Assembly: GCA_000611775.1 (NCBI GenBank)
Contig: KK106981.1
Coordinates: 5,086,927-5,150,926, forward strand
Direction of reading: 5' to 3'
Length of the DNA stretch: 64,000 nt
DNA from: Umbilicaria muhlenbergii
Lineage: Eukaryota > Ascomycota > Lecanoromycetes > Umbilicariales > Umbilicariaceae
A program made the position numbers and the translations under genes. Below are positions 23,325-34,351 of this stretch, piece by piece; positions within the stretch are counted from its first letter, which is position 1, and each line of letters opens with the position of its first letter. The notes beneath the pieces were generated by a model that was given only the letters and a program-made list of their open reading frames with translations, was not told the DNA's origin and made no database searches.

Positions 23325-24040
23325 CTGATTCCTACTGGTGGCGAGTACATCGTACACGTGATTGTAGTAGAACGAGGCGCCCTTGGCGTCCAATGGCGAA
23401 GAGGTTTGCACGCTTATTTCGCTGGAATCTACAACACGTTTCTTAATGCGCAAGGTAACCTTGCAGCGATTCCTACAAATCAGTTGCCGTCTAAGGCGAA
23501 CGCTACTATCTGTAGGAATGACACACGCTATTGATGCAGGAACGGACGCAATGGCCTTCTTTACTTCAATACTCACCCTCCTACGAGTACTCGCGGTGCT
23601 TCGACGCCCTTCAGTATTCGTATTCCTACGGAATATCGCCGTATTTGGCTTGCTGCAGCGGCTATGTCTGTGAGTGAGCTTTGGCTGCTGCCTCTCCATC
23701 CAGGAGCACCCCTTATCCGGGGTTACCTCGCAGCCTACGAGGTGGGGATGCGTTCCACAACACAGTTTCGTCGCAACCCATATCATTCCTACATCTGATT
23801 CCTACATGTTGCATCATAATCACAATTACTGCGTGGAAATGGTCGCTTCGCTATGGGCAGTCATGTCCTCCTCGAATTTATGATTCCTAAAACTCTCTCT
23901 CACTGAGATAATGACTAGAGAGCGATTCCTACATTTGTTGCGTGGAAATGGTCACTTTACTATGGCCTGTCATGTCCTCCTCGTTCTCTCGATTCCTAAA
24001 TCTATCACAGAGATGATGTCTAGAGAGCGATTCCTACAGT
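23325..24040. repeat. Clustered GATTCCTA(C/A) nonamers
   Basis: The nonamer or a one-base variant occurs about ten times in 700 bp, near 23327, 23467, 23513 (inverted), 23623, 23786, 23798, 23881, 23920, 23990 and 24029. Some copies belong to the tandem units below, but the left-hand ones are dispersed. It could be a binding-site array or the remains of an older satellite. Confidence 0.6.
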
Positions 24041-24055
24041 CACTGCGACAAAATG
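23798..24055. repeat. Imperfect tandem repeat, units of about 105-109 bp
   Basis: Two full units and the start of a third can be aligned. The landmark GCGTGGAAATGGTC lies at 23831 and 23940 (109 bp apart), with a degenerate third copy at 24045. Each unit also carries GTCATGTCCTCCTCG, GATTCCTAAA and CTAGAGAGCGATTCCTAC in that order. Confidence 0.75.
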
Positions 24056-24251
24056 ATCGCTTGACTTGTATTGTATAACAACCAGAGAGTACTCGCAAGA
24101 GAATGAGATATCTACACCCCCCAGAGCTACGCGTTGAAAGATCATTCGTGTTGATTCAAGTGTTTCACTCTCCTTGTACATTTATACCAACTTCCAACTT
24201 CCAGAGATATCATATAGAGGAAGAGAGACAACCAACACATCCAACACCCTC

Positions 24252-25002
24252 ATGTCTACAGGTACACGCACAATGGCAAGCGTCAAAGAAGACTCGAAGG
24301 GAGATCGTCAGGTCGCCCAGATGACGGGGACCAGCAACACAGAGCCTAGCGTCATTCCGATCCGTGTCGCTTTCTCCAGAGGACAGAAAGAAACGGTCCT
24401 GTACGTCGTGGCAGTAGGTTCCACCGACACCGGAGAGGAAGTGATGAAGAAGCTAGGAGCCCAGAACCAGGAGCATCTCTCCAAGTTCTCCGTGGTCTTT
24501 GAACCCCTCATGCGGGCATTGATCATGCAGCGCATAGCGGTCCAGGTAGTCACTGTATCTCCTGTAAGTATTCTAGTCGCTCCATAGCCTCGATCAAAAA
24601 GGCAAGATGGCTGACGTAGGGTCTCAGTTCGATGTCGAGCGACAGACATGTCCTCAGCGAGTACTCATCGAAGCCAAAGAGTACAGCGCGGTCCTTACGG
24701 ACGCATACTGTCACCCGCATGTCCTTCGGTCTGCGACTGGTTTCGCCAATTCCCACCTTCAGTACGCTATTGGTACTGTACCCCTTAAGACCATGGAGCT
24801 GAGGAAGGCCCTATTTATCGGCTATATGTATGACCGAAAGATTGCATGCATCTGGGGCGGAACAGCACTTCTCTTGTCGGTGGTCAATGGGGTTGTTACT
24901 GGAGTTGTGGCTAGTAATCTGACCTTGGCTCTTGCTCGTGGTATAGCGTTGTCAGTAGCGCTCTCCACGATTCAGGGGCTCATCATCTGGTTAGTGAGCT
25001 AG
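24252..25002 (+). CDS. Small protein with two C-terminal membrane helices, unknown function
   Basis: Exons 24252-24563 and 24607-25002 join at phase 0 through a 43-bp intron and give 235 residues. The N-terminal 150 residues are soluble-looking (VIPIRVAFSRGQKETVLYVV, LSKFSVVFEPLMRALIMQ). Two hydrophobic helices follow at about 185-207 (IWGGTALLLSVVNGVVTGVV) and 212-234 (ARGIALSVALSTIQGLIIWL), leaving almost no cytosolic tail. I do not recognise the family. The repeat array lies just upstream. An alternative start 11 codons downstream at MASVKEDSK is possible. Confidence 0.65.
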
Positions 25003-25507
25003 TTGTATGAGTTGTTGTTCGCATTCCAGATAATACATTGCAACGTATAGCCTAGCTCACTCCTCCAATGCTCTCGCGGTAGATGTTATACTAAATTCAA
25101 CTCCATTACTGATCGTTGGATTGGTAGTCCCTACACTTCGGACGAGAGCATTCCTCCTTAGGTCATGAAAATACAGCTCCTTGACCCAAGTTAGGTGTGC
25201 TGACTGCTAAATCTGCAACGTAGCGACGTGGAGGGTAAGGTGGTTTGCACACTGGCTCCAAATTTTCAGCTTCGAATGCTCCTTACTTTATACTAGTACC
25301 ACGGGTAATCCAACAGCTATAGTATTCATCTCAACACGCAAATATATGGCAATGACAAATTCGTAAGAGATAGATGCAACACCACACTAAGAACAGATTA
25401 TATAGGAAACGTGGGGACCCTTAGAACGATATATAAAGAAAGGAAAGAAAGGACACGGTATCCCGTATCGCACTGGAAGCCAACAGGATCAGACTAATAG
25501 GGCCTTT
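25003..25507. other. Convergent gap, AT-richer than neighbours
   Basis: About 500 bases between converging genes; probably two 3' UTRs. No structure noticed. Confidence 0.4.
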
Positions 25508-27727
25508 TCAACAGATTATAACCGTGTAGCCGAATCTTCGACATGTTTCCAGGCAACAGGACAGACAAGCGTTTCCACGCACGACGGCGAGGAAGAAGCC
25601 GGAGCTTAGCGCGAACATTCGGAGACTACTACTTCCAGCTACAGCCACCACTTTTTCACGAACAATATCATCCTTCGCCACGTCATTGGTAGAGGGTACC
25701 AGAGGTCCGAAATACTCGCAGGACGGATCCGGTCGAGGCAAGGCCACGTTTGGGTCGTGAAGACAAGAGTCCATCATTATTGCCACTGACATGTTGCGCA
25801 GTATCGTGAGAGCTGATGTACTGACGAAAGAAAAATTGGTGTCTGGACTGTCGAGGCCGAGCTCGATTTTCAGATATGCGTCTTTTGGAGTGACACGCCA
25901 TACTGTCTTCAACGACGGCATCAGATTGGTGGGCTTAGTGACTTCTTTGGGCATGCCTACGAGTGGAAGAGTCTTCGTGGATGGGTAGATTTTACCGTAT
26001 AGCCCACGAGTATAAACGCTGCCATCATGAAATAAGAGACCCGGAGCCCATGACAAGGTGAGAAAACCTCTTTTCTTGAGGACCTGAGTTTCGTAGAGTT
26101 TGGGGAAGACAGCTTGCCCTCGAAAAGAGGAAATCACCCAGCCGGCTTTGGACCAGTCTTCATGGACCTCGTGGCCAATCAGACTAAGAGTCCAATCAAG
26201 AAGAGATTGTATAGTCGTCGCCGAAAACCTGCCCCAGCGGAGAACCAATGAGATACTCTCTGTGAATAGGTCTACAGAGGATTGAGCAGACCGTTCGTGG
26301 TTCATGTAAACCAAGAGAGATTGCGAATCATCGAACAAGGACAAGGCGATAATATCTGCAATGAGAGATGCCAGACTGCTGAAGAAATCTGTTACCAAGC
26401 AATGCCCGAAACCATTAATGTTGGAGGGAGAATCAGTACACTTCGGACATGAGCATTGCCCTTTGAGTTCACCAAGGTACAGCTCAACAAGCGGTAAGCT
26501 ATCGATTAGGAGGCCTTCACGTAAAGACTGAAGGGGAAGCGGCTGCTCTACGCCCAAAAATCTCGCTAGCATATCGGAGATAAGGGTATCCGGCGCGTAA
26601 AAACTTGTCCTCAGTTTCTGTAGATCCGGCTCAATCAGCTGGTCGACACCAAATCTGGGCGACCACGATGGCGATGGCCGAGACATCTCCTCTCCAAACG
26701 CTAGACCAAACTTCACTCCGGCATGAGTAACGGCTTGTTTTAAGGCGTACGGAAGAGCTTGCTGAACGGCCTTGAAACCGGCGTCGGAAGCCAGCTCGTA
26801 TTCTCGGAGCAGCCAGCGCCCATAATTTTCGATAGTGATCATGCCAGTATAGGGCTCCGATCCTTCACCGGCTCTAATCAGCTCCGCGGGAGTACCAACT
26901 TCTCGATGGACTGCTATGTCAATTCCTGAATGGTCGCTAATGTTTCTGGAGACAATGACTGTGACTCCCACCGCTGACTGCTCAAGCAAAGGGTCGCCGT
27001 CTTCAAAGTAAATCGACGGCGGGTGACCGAGACACCATTTCGTGAATGCAACGATCCATGGAGCACAGGCGGTTGTCTTGATGGTAATTTGCTGAGCGTC
27101 CCCAATGCGACTTAATTGTCGAAAGGCGTCTACAAGCAACGCAAGCCCCTCTGGCTCCGGATGTAGAGCACTACCCTTCCAAAGATTGTGAGACTGGGTT
27201 CCAGACAAAGCTTGAGAGTTCGTGAGAAAAATGTGAAAGCCCAAAACTGAGTCCGCGAACCCAGATCTCACACATCTATGCTCAAGACTCGCCAAGAGAT
27301 CCCTCAGTTGTCTGGCGGTAGGTAACAGCGTCTTGTCGGCCGCTGTATTGACCAGCATAGCTTCGAGGGCATTGCCGCCCTGAAAAGAGCCTATAGTCGT
27401 CACGAGCGAAGCAGCAAGAGCAAGGAACTGAACGCCTGCTAAGCTCCGCACCAGCTCCGAGGCGCAGTCAGTTGGCGAGTAACCCACGACGGCGGAGAGA
27501 AAGCTAATGACTGCAGGCGGTTTGGTCTTAAGGACAAGGTCCTCCACTTTCCGGCATGTCTCGGGGCACATGGCAAGCGTAGCGCCAAATCGCTCACAAG
27601 CTAGAAGAGCCAGGGCTTGAATATTATCTTTTGTGGCAGCCTCAATGATGCCCCGCGCGACTGAGAGAGTGGAACCGGCTGTATGGTCCAATGACCATTG
27701 CAACTGCATCCCTGACCTTTGGGCCAT
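25508..27727 (-). CDS. Large fungal protein of unknown function
   Basis: An intronless frame of 739 residues starting at the ATG at 27727 (MAQRSGMQLQWSLDHTAG). I recognise similar long proteins of filamentous ascomycetes, usually left as hypothetical. Their recurrent segments are PTARQLRDLLASLEHRC, FADSVLGFHIFL, CAPWIVAFTKWCLGHPPSIY and NYGRWLLREYELASDAGF. There is no signal peptide and no clear catalytic motif. Around residue 430 there is CSCPKCTDSP, a possible metal-binding cluster. The C-terminal segment SCLETCRRFGYTVIIC is Cys-rich. The intact length with no internal stop suggests a functional gene. Its job is unknown. Confidence 0.7.
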   Translation of the reverse strand: MAQRSGMQLQWSLDHTAGSTLSVARGIIEAATKDNIQALALLACERFGATLAMCPETCRKVEDLVLKTKPPAVISFLSAVVGYSPTDCASELVRSLAGVQFLALAASLVTTIGSFQGGNALEAMLVNTAADKTLLPTARQLRDLLASLEHRCVRSGFADSVLGFHIFLTNSQALSGTQSHNLWKGSALHPEPEGLALLVDAFRQLSRIGDAQQITIKTTACAPWIVAFTKWCLGHPPSIYFEDGDPLLEQSAVGVTVIVSRNISDHSGIDIAVHREVGTPAELIRAGEGSEPYTGMITIENYGRWLLREYELASDAGFKAVQQALPYALKQAVTHAGVKFGLAFGEEMSRPSPSWSPRFGVDQLIEPDLQKLRTSFYAPDTLISDMLARFLGVEQPLPLQSLREGLLIDSLPLVELYLGELKGQCSCPKCTDSPSNINGFGHCLVTDFFSSLASLIADIIALSLFDDSQSLLVYMNHERSAQSSVDLFTESISLVLRWGRFSATTIQSLLDWTLSLIGHEVHEDWSKAGWVISSFRGQAVFPKLYETQVLKKRGFLTLSWAPGLLFHDGSVYTRGLYGKIYPSTKTLPLVGMPKEVTKPTNLMPSLKTVWRVTPKDAYLKIELGLDSPDTNFSFVSTSALTILRNMSVAIMMDSCLHDPNVALPRPDPSCEYFGPLVPSTNDVAKDDIVREKVVAVAGSSSLRMFALSSGFFLAVVRGNACLSCCLETCRRFGYTVIIC

Positions 27728-29321
27728 GGCTGCATGCAAGGAGTACTAGTAGCTTCAACGACGTCAAAGGTCTTCCTCACGGGGTAATGTTGGTCCAGTT
27801 GATGTCAATGCAGCAGCTCAGAGTGTTCGATTGTTGGAGTTGAAAGTACTCGGAAGGAAGGACGAAAACCGGTCCGCAGTAAGTAGCAGTACTGAGGCTT
27901 ATATACATTCAATGCAAAGGACGCTTTTGAATAAATCAGGGCAACAGACTCAGCAAGATTGAGAGTGATTGCGGTGCGCACTGGCACACACCCGCCCTGT
28001 TGTTGCCAGCCCTGCAGTCCCGTCTGAGATCGGCGCAGTCATTGGTGCAGGCAGTGGGATAGACGAGGTAGCACACGGCGCTTCGAACGTCATAGGCACA
28101 TCAGAAACGATATAGAAGGAACTGAAAGCTGTCATGACACGATTTTGCGCATGTAAACGCAATGGATGAGCTAGAGAAGCCCTCAATGTACCTCGACTGA
28201 GGGCATATCTCCCCGGGCTGGGTCTCGGAAGCTGTAACCCCATGTCGGAAGCAGCGTCATAACAAACGCATTTGTTACTGAGGTCCCCCTAATATCTCTT
28301 TGCTCAGAACCACTGGCATCTACTACGTCTGCAGATGGAGCAAACGAACGTGTGCATTGCCTTTCCGAGACGTAAACTGGTGGAACATTATATGGAAGCG
28401 GAAGGGTCTATGCAGAAAGGGGGCGGGTCTATCCAGGAGTTAGCCCAACAAAAGACATGCAACGCAGCTGCTGTATCGGAGCATGCGGACTCTGCCAGCG
28501 GAATAGTGAGGCGCCGCCAGTATGTGACTTTATCTTATTGAGGAGATTTAAACAGTGTTTCATCTATGTACGGGGGGAAAGAAGAAAGGTAGAGAAGCTA
28601 CTGAGACAACAAGTAGCTTGGCAAACAAGATGAACGGTAATTTTTGGCGGCACACCCTCTCTCTCGTTGTTGACTTCCGAGACTTCTGAGCGTAAAGTCC
28701 AAGATTGCAGTGCTCGGCTGTCCAACCTGCTGACCAGCTTTGACTTGGAGCATCACCAAGGGGAACTGGCAGTTCATTTGATAATGAGCCTGATCAAGCG
28801 ATTGTTCTTGTGCTCGATATATAAAGCCTTGCCTCAGCAGAACAAGCAGTAGGGCCAATGCGCGATCATCTCATACTTCATGACAACCTGCGTTGCACAG
28901 CTACCCAGACATCGTCACAACGACCAGAAGGTTAGAGTTTGCCAATTACTCCGGAAATAAGGGCATGAGAAATCAGCACTCCAGAGGATCATTAAAGTAC
29001 ATGTATTTGGCGCATATCGCATATCGGGCGGGCTTGAGTTGGGGGAACAGTACCGATTGGTTGCGCAGGCAGTCGTAATCATCACCTAGAGGTACGGAGT
29101 AGGAGTAATTAGAGCGAGCCAAAAGCGTTGCCGAAAGCTTGTATTGCTCTGTTTTCCAGAACCACTTTCCACCATGAGTTCACTCCATTCTTCACCCCAC
29201 TGCCAATTGCATCCACCACAACACCTTACTTGACAATCACCATCTCATAGTATCAGCTTCTCTGAGTGCCGCGCAAACAAGCATCAACGCAACCGTCGTC
29301 TGACACTTTCACGTTATCATC
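27728..29321. other. Gap of 1.6 kb without a supported gene
   Basis: Divergent region between the large unknown gene and the DUF7707 gene. Frames of 60-100 codons on both strands (for example 27950-28243 minus) show no motif. No repeats noticed. Confidence 0.4.
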
Positions 29322-29999
29322 ATGCATTCGATCATCACTGTTCTATTTACCTCCCTGCTCGCTGGCTTTGCCGCCGCGCAAAACAGCAGCACCCTCGACC
29401 CAAATTCGGTGCCACTATCTACGAGAAGTGAGCGGGCTTGCAGGCCTACACGATGACAGTATGTTCGCTGACAACTCTTTAGATGCGTGGTGTAATGCCG
29501 AACTGAACAACTGCCCCCTACTTTGCGGTGGTCTTTCCTTCACTGGGCCCAACACCTGTGACGGGGTAAGAGAGACAACTCCCAGATTCTCATTCTGGTC
29601 AAAGGAAATCGCTGACAAGATATCTACGTTCAGAGTACCTTGAAATATCAATGTACCTGCACCAACGGCTCTACTCCCGACCTCGGGGCCTATACCGACA
29701 CGCTCCCATACTACATCTGCACGCAGGATAAGATCAACTGCGTCGCTGCCCATCCCAACGACGCTACGGGGCAATCTGCATGCAACACCACCTATCAATG
29801 TGGTACCTTGGACGCGAAGAATGCACCGGCTGCGACCTCGGCCGCACCCTCTTCGACTTCAGCCAGCGCTACCGGGACTACTTCATCTACGGCTACGGCA
29901 AGCACAACTGCGAAGAGCATGGCATTGAGCCTTGGACAGAACTGTGGCGCTGGCATCCTCGCTGCTGGGCTGGTGGCGGCCCTGAGCATGTTGTTGTAG
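29322..29999 (+). CDS. DUF7707-type GPI-anchored secreted protein
   Basis: Exons 29322-29427, 29483-29565 and 29634-29999 close in phase and give 184 residues. An N-terminal signal peptide is visible (MHSIITVLFTSLLAGFAAA), then the Cys-rich DUF7707 domain: STLDPNSVPLSTRNAWC, NNCPLLCGG, NTCDGSTLKYQCTCTNGSTP, YTDTLPYYICTQDKINCV, AAHPNDATGQSACNTTYQCG. A Ser/Thr/Ala-rich linker follows, with a C-terminal hydrophobic tail (GILAAGLVAALSMLL) fitting a GPI-attachment signal. Expected at the cell wall or plasma membrane surface. The biological role of the domain is not established. Confidence 0.88.
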
Positions 30000-30550
30000 G
30001 AAAATGCTATGGGGGAGGCTTGTACATGGCAGCGGAAGTATGACAAAGGGATGCATGATGGTTGCATGATGGTTGCTACTTTGTCCTCGCTTTCGATTCT
30101 CATCAGGTTGCAATAGGTGGGCGCTTTCAGCGAGGGAGAATTGAAGGGGTCGTGTTTCAGTCATAGCCGGTTACTGCATGTTTTAGCGAACAAGCAAGCA
30201 CACATGCGACATCATTGGTAGAGCCTCCGCTTTTAATAGTAATAATGCATAGTCAGTCAATCGAGGACTTGTACGAGTACTCTTCCAAAGGCCTATGGGA
30301 CCATCTCCATCAAGGGCTGCTAAAGATAGTCTATCCTGCGTTCTAGACCGAAGTCCACCACGGATCCTGTGCCGAGGTTGGAAATGCAATGACATCTACG
30401 AGTAGAATCCTCCAACTAATGAATTCACTGCATGCGGCCCGAGCTGGACTCAGCACTTTTTTCCGATGGAACATCAGACTGGCACAATTCATCCCAGGCA
30501 TGTCTCTCTTTTCATCCCTCTAAGCTGTCACGACTTGTCTCGGAAAAATC
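30000..30550. other. Intergenic gap
   Basis: About 550 bases; 3' UTR of the DUF7707 gene and upstream region of the hydrolase. A 12-bp direct repeat (ATGATGGTTGCA) occurs twice at about 30055-30080. Confidence 0.4.
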
Positions 30551-31984
30551 ATGGACGCCTCCACTCTATCCTTCCTCCTCCCCAAACTTCCCTTCCTCCT
30601 CAAAACCGCCCTCTACCACTCCCTCTCCCTCTCCCCCACCGCTTCAAAATGGGATCTCCGCACCGAACTCACCATCAAACTCATCCGCGAATATGTCCGC
30701 CGTCCTAAACCCGCACCCATCTCCAAACAACAAGCGATGAGTCTGAAAGACCCCGGTATAAAGGGCAAGATGTGGATATCGAAAGTCACTCTTCCTCGCC
30801 CCGGAGAGGATGATGTGAGAGAAGTAGTGGTAGAGGCCATCGAGGCACTGAAGGAAGGAAACGAAACATACACAATCCCCGAGATCGCGTCGGTAGAAGC
30901 CGAGTGGACAGGTTGGAGGAAAGGCGTTAAGAATGACACGCCGCGGCCCGACCTGTCCGAGCCAGAGCACTATGAGCACCTAATGAAAGAAGTCTCAAAC
31001 GGCATAACGATCCTCTATTTCCACGGCGGAGCCTACTAGTCCGTCCCCACCCCCTCATTCCAGCCCTCGACTCTCCTCCCACTAACCCCCCCAAGCCTCA
31101 TGGACCCCTCCTCCCACCGCCCCACCACCGCCCTCCTCGCCAAACTAACCCACGGCCGCACCCTCTCCGTCCGCTACCGCCTCTCTCCCCAACACGCCTT
31201 CCCCTCCGCCCTCATCGACGCCCTCCTCGCCTACCTCACCCTCCTCTCCCCACCCCCAGGCTCCCTCCACGCCCCCGTCCCCTCCTCCCAAATCGTCCTA
31301 GCCGGCGACTCCGCAGGCGGCAACCTCTGCCTCTCCCTGCTGCAACTCCTCCTCCACCTGCACCGCACCCACCCTTCTTCCACCCCGACCATCCGTTTCC
31401 ACGGCAACGAAGTGCCCCTCCCCCTCCCCGCCGGCGTCGCCCTCAATTCCGCCTGGACGGACCAAACCAGCTGCATGCCCTCCATAACCCTCAACGCCCC
31501 CTACGACTACCTCCCGCCGCTCTCCCCCTCCCCCTTCTCAACCCCCGACTCCGCCTCCACCTCCACATCACACTTTCCCCCCTGCCCCCTCTGGCCTACC
31601 AACCCCCCGCGCGGCGCCCTCTACTGCACAACCAGCATGCTCTGCCACCCGCTCGTGTCCCCCCTCGCGGCGCCAGACTGGCGCAACGCCCCGCCGCTTT
31701 GGATGGTGTACGGGCAAGAGATGCTGGCAGACGAAGGGCGGGTAGTGGCGCGGCGGATGGACGCGCAGGGGGTGCGGGTCGAGTGGGTGGAGTTCGAGGC
31801 GATGCCGCATTGTTTCGCGTTGGTGTTGCAGGGGGGGTGGAATGTGCGGAGTCGGGTTTGTTTGGAGAAGTGGGCGGGGTTTTGTGGGAGGGCTGTGGAG
31901 GGGAGGATCGAGGGGAGTGGGGGGGTGTACGTGGAGGCAGGGGCGTTGAGGGAGAGGGAGGTGCCTGTTGGCGGGGGGGGATGA
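30551..31984 (+). CDS. Alpha/beta-hydrolase (HSL/GDXG esterase type)
   Basis: Exons 30551-31038 and 31096-31984 join in phase across a 57-bp intron with donor GTCCGT. The oxyanion HGGAYY spans the junction, GDSAGGN gives the nucleophile, LADEG the acid and MPHCFAL the His, so the whole catalytic machinery is present. Likely an intracellular esterase or lipase of unknown substrate, about 458 residues. Oddity: after a run of eight G (31973-31980) the frame ends at once. The +1 frame continues for 29 codons to a TGA near 32070 with a highly charged tail ending GEEGEAKIMPRL, which I recall as the family's conserved C-terminus. So either a one-base slip in the G run truncated the tail or the run is mis-sequenced. 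Composition flips from C-rich to G-rich near 31690. Confidence 0.85.
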
Positions 31985-34351
31985 CGAGGTGTGGGGGATG
32001 ATGCGGGAGGAGAGGGGGAGGAGGGAGAGGGGGGAGGAGGGGGAGGCGAAGATTATGCCGAGGTTGTGAGGGGGGCGGATTTGGTTGCGGATGTGCAGAT
32101 TTGTAGGAAGTATGTCGTAGAAGTATTTAGATACGGGTTTTGGTTAGAGGATAGATGCGTGTAAAGATTTTGTTAGACTTGTGAGCGGCATCGGTGTGCT
32201 ACTGATGTCTCGCATATGCTCATATGTAGGTGGAGGTTTTGAATATTGTATATTGACACATGTGATGTAGGTCTCCCTTTCGTTCACTTTCCACCGTAAT
32301 TTGCCTTTGCCCTTTAGGTGTCGCTACATCCGGAAGTAGAGGTCCTTTTTGCGGAAAGGCGCGCGTCGCCGCCCGGACTGGCACCCGTTTTCGCATATAA
32401 AGCTCGCACCTCCCGCTGTTTTAACCACTTTCCAAACCCTCCACTTTCAGCGGTCCCCCTCCTCGTCTCTTTCACCCCCACGCTCCACGCTCATCCTCAC
32501 CTTCGCCCTCGCCCCTCCTCCTCCTAATAACCAAGATCCCCCTCCAACCTCCAGTATCGACTCTTGTCATTCCAACCTCCGCTTCTCTTCTACCATCATT
32601 CCTCTCATTGCCGTCTCTGTCCTGCCGGTCTGATCGCACCTCTCGCTCATTTCAGCACTCTTCTACCACCTTCGCGATCCATCGAACGACTGCAGGCAGG
32701 CCCTGCTCCTGCTGTCGTCACGCTGTCCTGATTTGGCGATTCGACGAGCCTCTGACCTTCGTTCGATCGGCGATGAACCTCCCTCGTCTTACCTGCTCCT
32801 CGCCAGCTACCTCAGCTGCGGCCCAATGCCGTGACTGGACACTGCATTAGCCCTGTCTCATCTTTCGTCACAAGGCCCTCGGACATCGGCGACCCCGATG
32901 CATGAAGGTGGCGGTCGGGACAGGATGACCCAAAAAATGCCTTACCGAGCACGGATTTGGACACCCGGCCGCCGATGACGTGGAGGAGCGGGTGTGCTGC
33001 TCTTGGCGCGCTGCCTCCAGGGGCGACATGATCGGGTAGGAGAGTGCGGGAGACGGTGGGAGCGACCCTGACGAATGGCAAATATGCCGCGCAACATGGC
33101 CTGACAACGACGACGATAACGCCAGGACGCCCCTGTGCACACCGAAATAGGGAGGGGCTTCAGCCGTCTGCTTGATGACCCCTCCGTGCGACCAGGACGG
33201 AAGGCAGTGCTGTTGCGAGACGGAAGGGCGCGATGTGACCAACCGGAGACGAGATCGCCGTAACCGCCCTCTCCTATTCCACCCCCACCGACAGGCTACC
33301 TTCCCGATGAATGACGCTTCAAGCGGCTCGCATGTGATCCTTCAGGGCCAACGTGCAACCGCCCGGTCAAAGGATCCGCTTCAGGACCCTCGGCGCCGAG
33401 CGTTCCCTGCCGTTTTCGTGCGACGGCTCTCTACGGTGTGGACTGCGGATCCCAAACTGGCCACTCACATACATCGAGCTTGTTCCGGCGTTCAAAATCA
33501 GCCCACGGCTGCAGGGAGACTTGCACGGTGAGCTGGGAACCTTTGACACCGCATGTCTCGGAGTCACCGACGCTCCTCTCGCCCAGAGCGCTGCCACGGT
33601 GGAGACGGCATGCATGAATCTGTTGGTGATCAGCTTGCAGGATACGAGGCGGGGCCGCGGGTCCCCTCAACCTCATGTAGATGCCTGATGGCGTGAGGTG
33701 GGCGTGCGGCATTCTGGACGCATCACAAGGCAACTGCGGTTGGGGCATGGGCGACTAGGGCGTGGGCGGTTGGGGGCCTCGAATGTGACCAGGGGGGCAT
33801 CCGGATGCCACCTTTTGCTGGCGCACCAGGGATGTAGCTCCAGCGGAGGTTGCATTCGAATCGACAGAGGACCTGTTTCCCAGCACTGCCGCCATCCCGG
33901 AGTGGTTCATGTATCGGATCGAGTGGCATCAGACCTTGCGAACGGTTCCCCTGGACGAGAGACGAAGAAAATGCCTCACTCATATCGCTCAGGCAAGCCG
34001 GAGCGAAGTCCGATTCGACGGTGTGCGTGTGACTATGATGCATGCCGGGGGACCGAGAAGGACAAGGCAGGGGCGGTTCAGGCCGTTCAACAAGGGATGA
34101 GGACTCTTGGCTGTACGGTCAGCGACTGTGCCGAGAAGAGCCTGTGGAGAAGGGTTCCCACTCAGATTGGCAGCTACGAAAGTTGAACGGGAAGCCTTTT
34201 TCGCCAGGGAGTGAGAGTCGTCGCAAAGACCGTGCTCGGCCGTCTTCTAAAAGGCCTCCTGTCCCAGCTCTACAGTATCCGCCTTTCCCTCTCAACCTTT
34301 CGACCTGCACAGTGCTGTTAGAATCTCACGGCTAACCACCCGTCTTCTACA
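31985..34351. other. GC-rich 2.3-kb stretch without a supported gene
   Basis: After the out-of-frame hydrolase tail (to about 32070) there is a region with a TATA-like CATATAAAG at about 32393, followed by a strongly pyrimidine-rich tract (about 32440-32640), the usual look of a strong fungal promoter and leader. It is followed by 1.7 kb of GC-rich sequence with many short frames on both strands and no protein motif. A long spliced leader or a non-coding transcript is possible. Confidence 0.4.
32390..32640 (+). promoter_or_regulatory. Candidate strong promoter with TATA-like box and CT-rich tract
   Basis: GCATATAAAGCTCGC at about 32391 is followed by some 200 bases of mostly C and T with repeated CCTCC/TCTTC words. 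No good coding start follows within 1 kb, which is why it stands out. Confidence 0.4.

Larger units (their letters stand above)
22959..24251. other. Repeat-bearing gap
   Basis: About 1.3 kb between divergent genes. It carries the GATTCCTAC repeats and the 105-109-bp tandem units listed separately. The open frames here show no protein motif. Confidence 0.45.
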
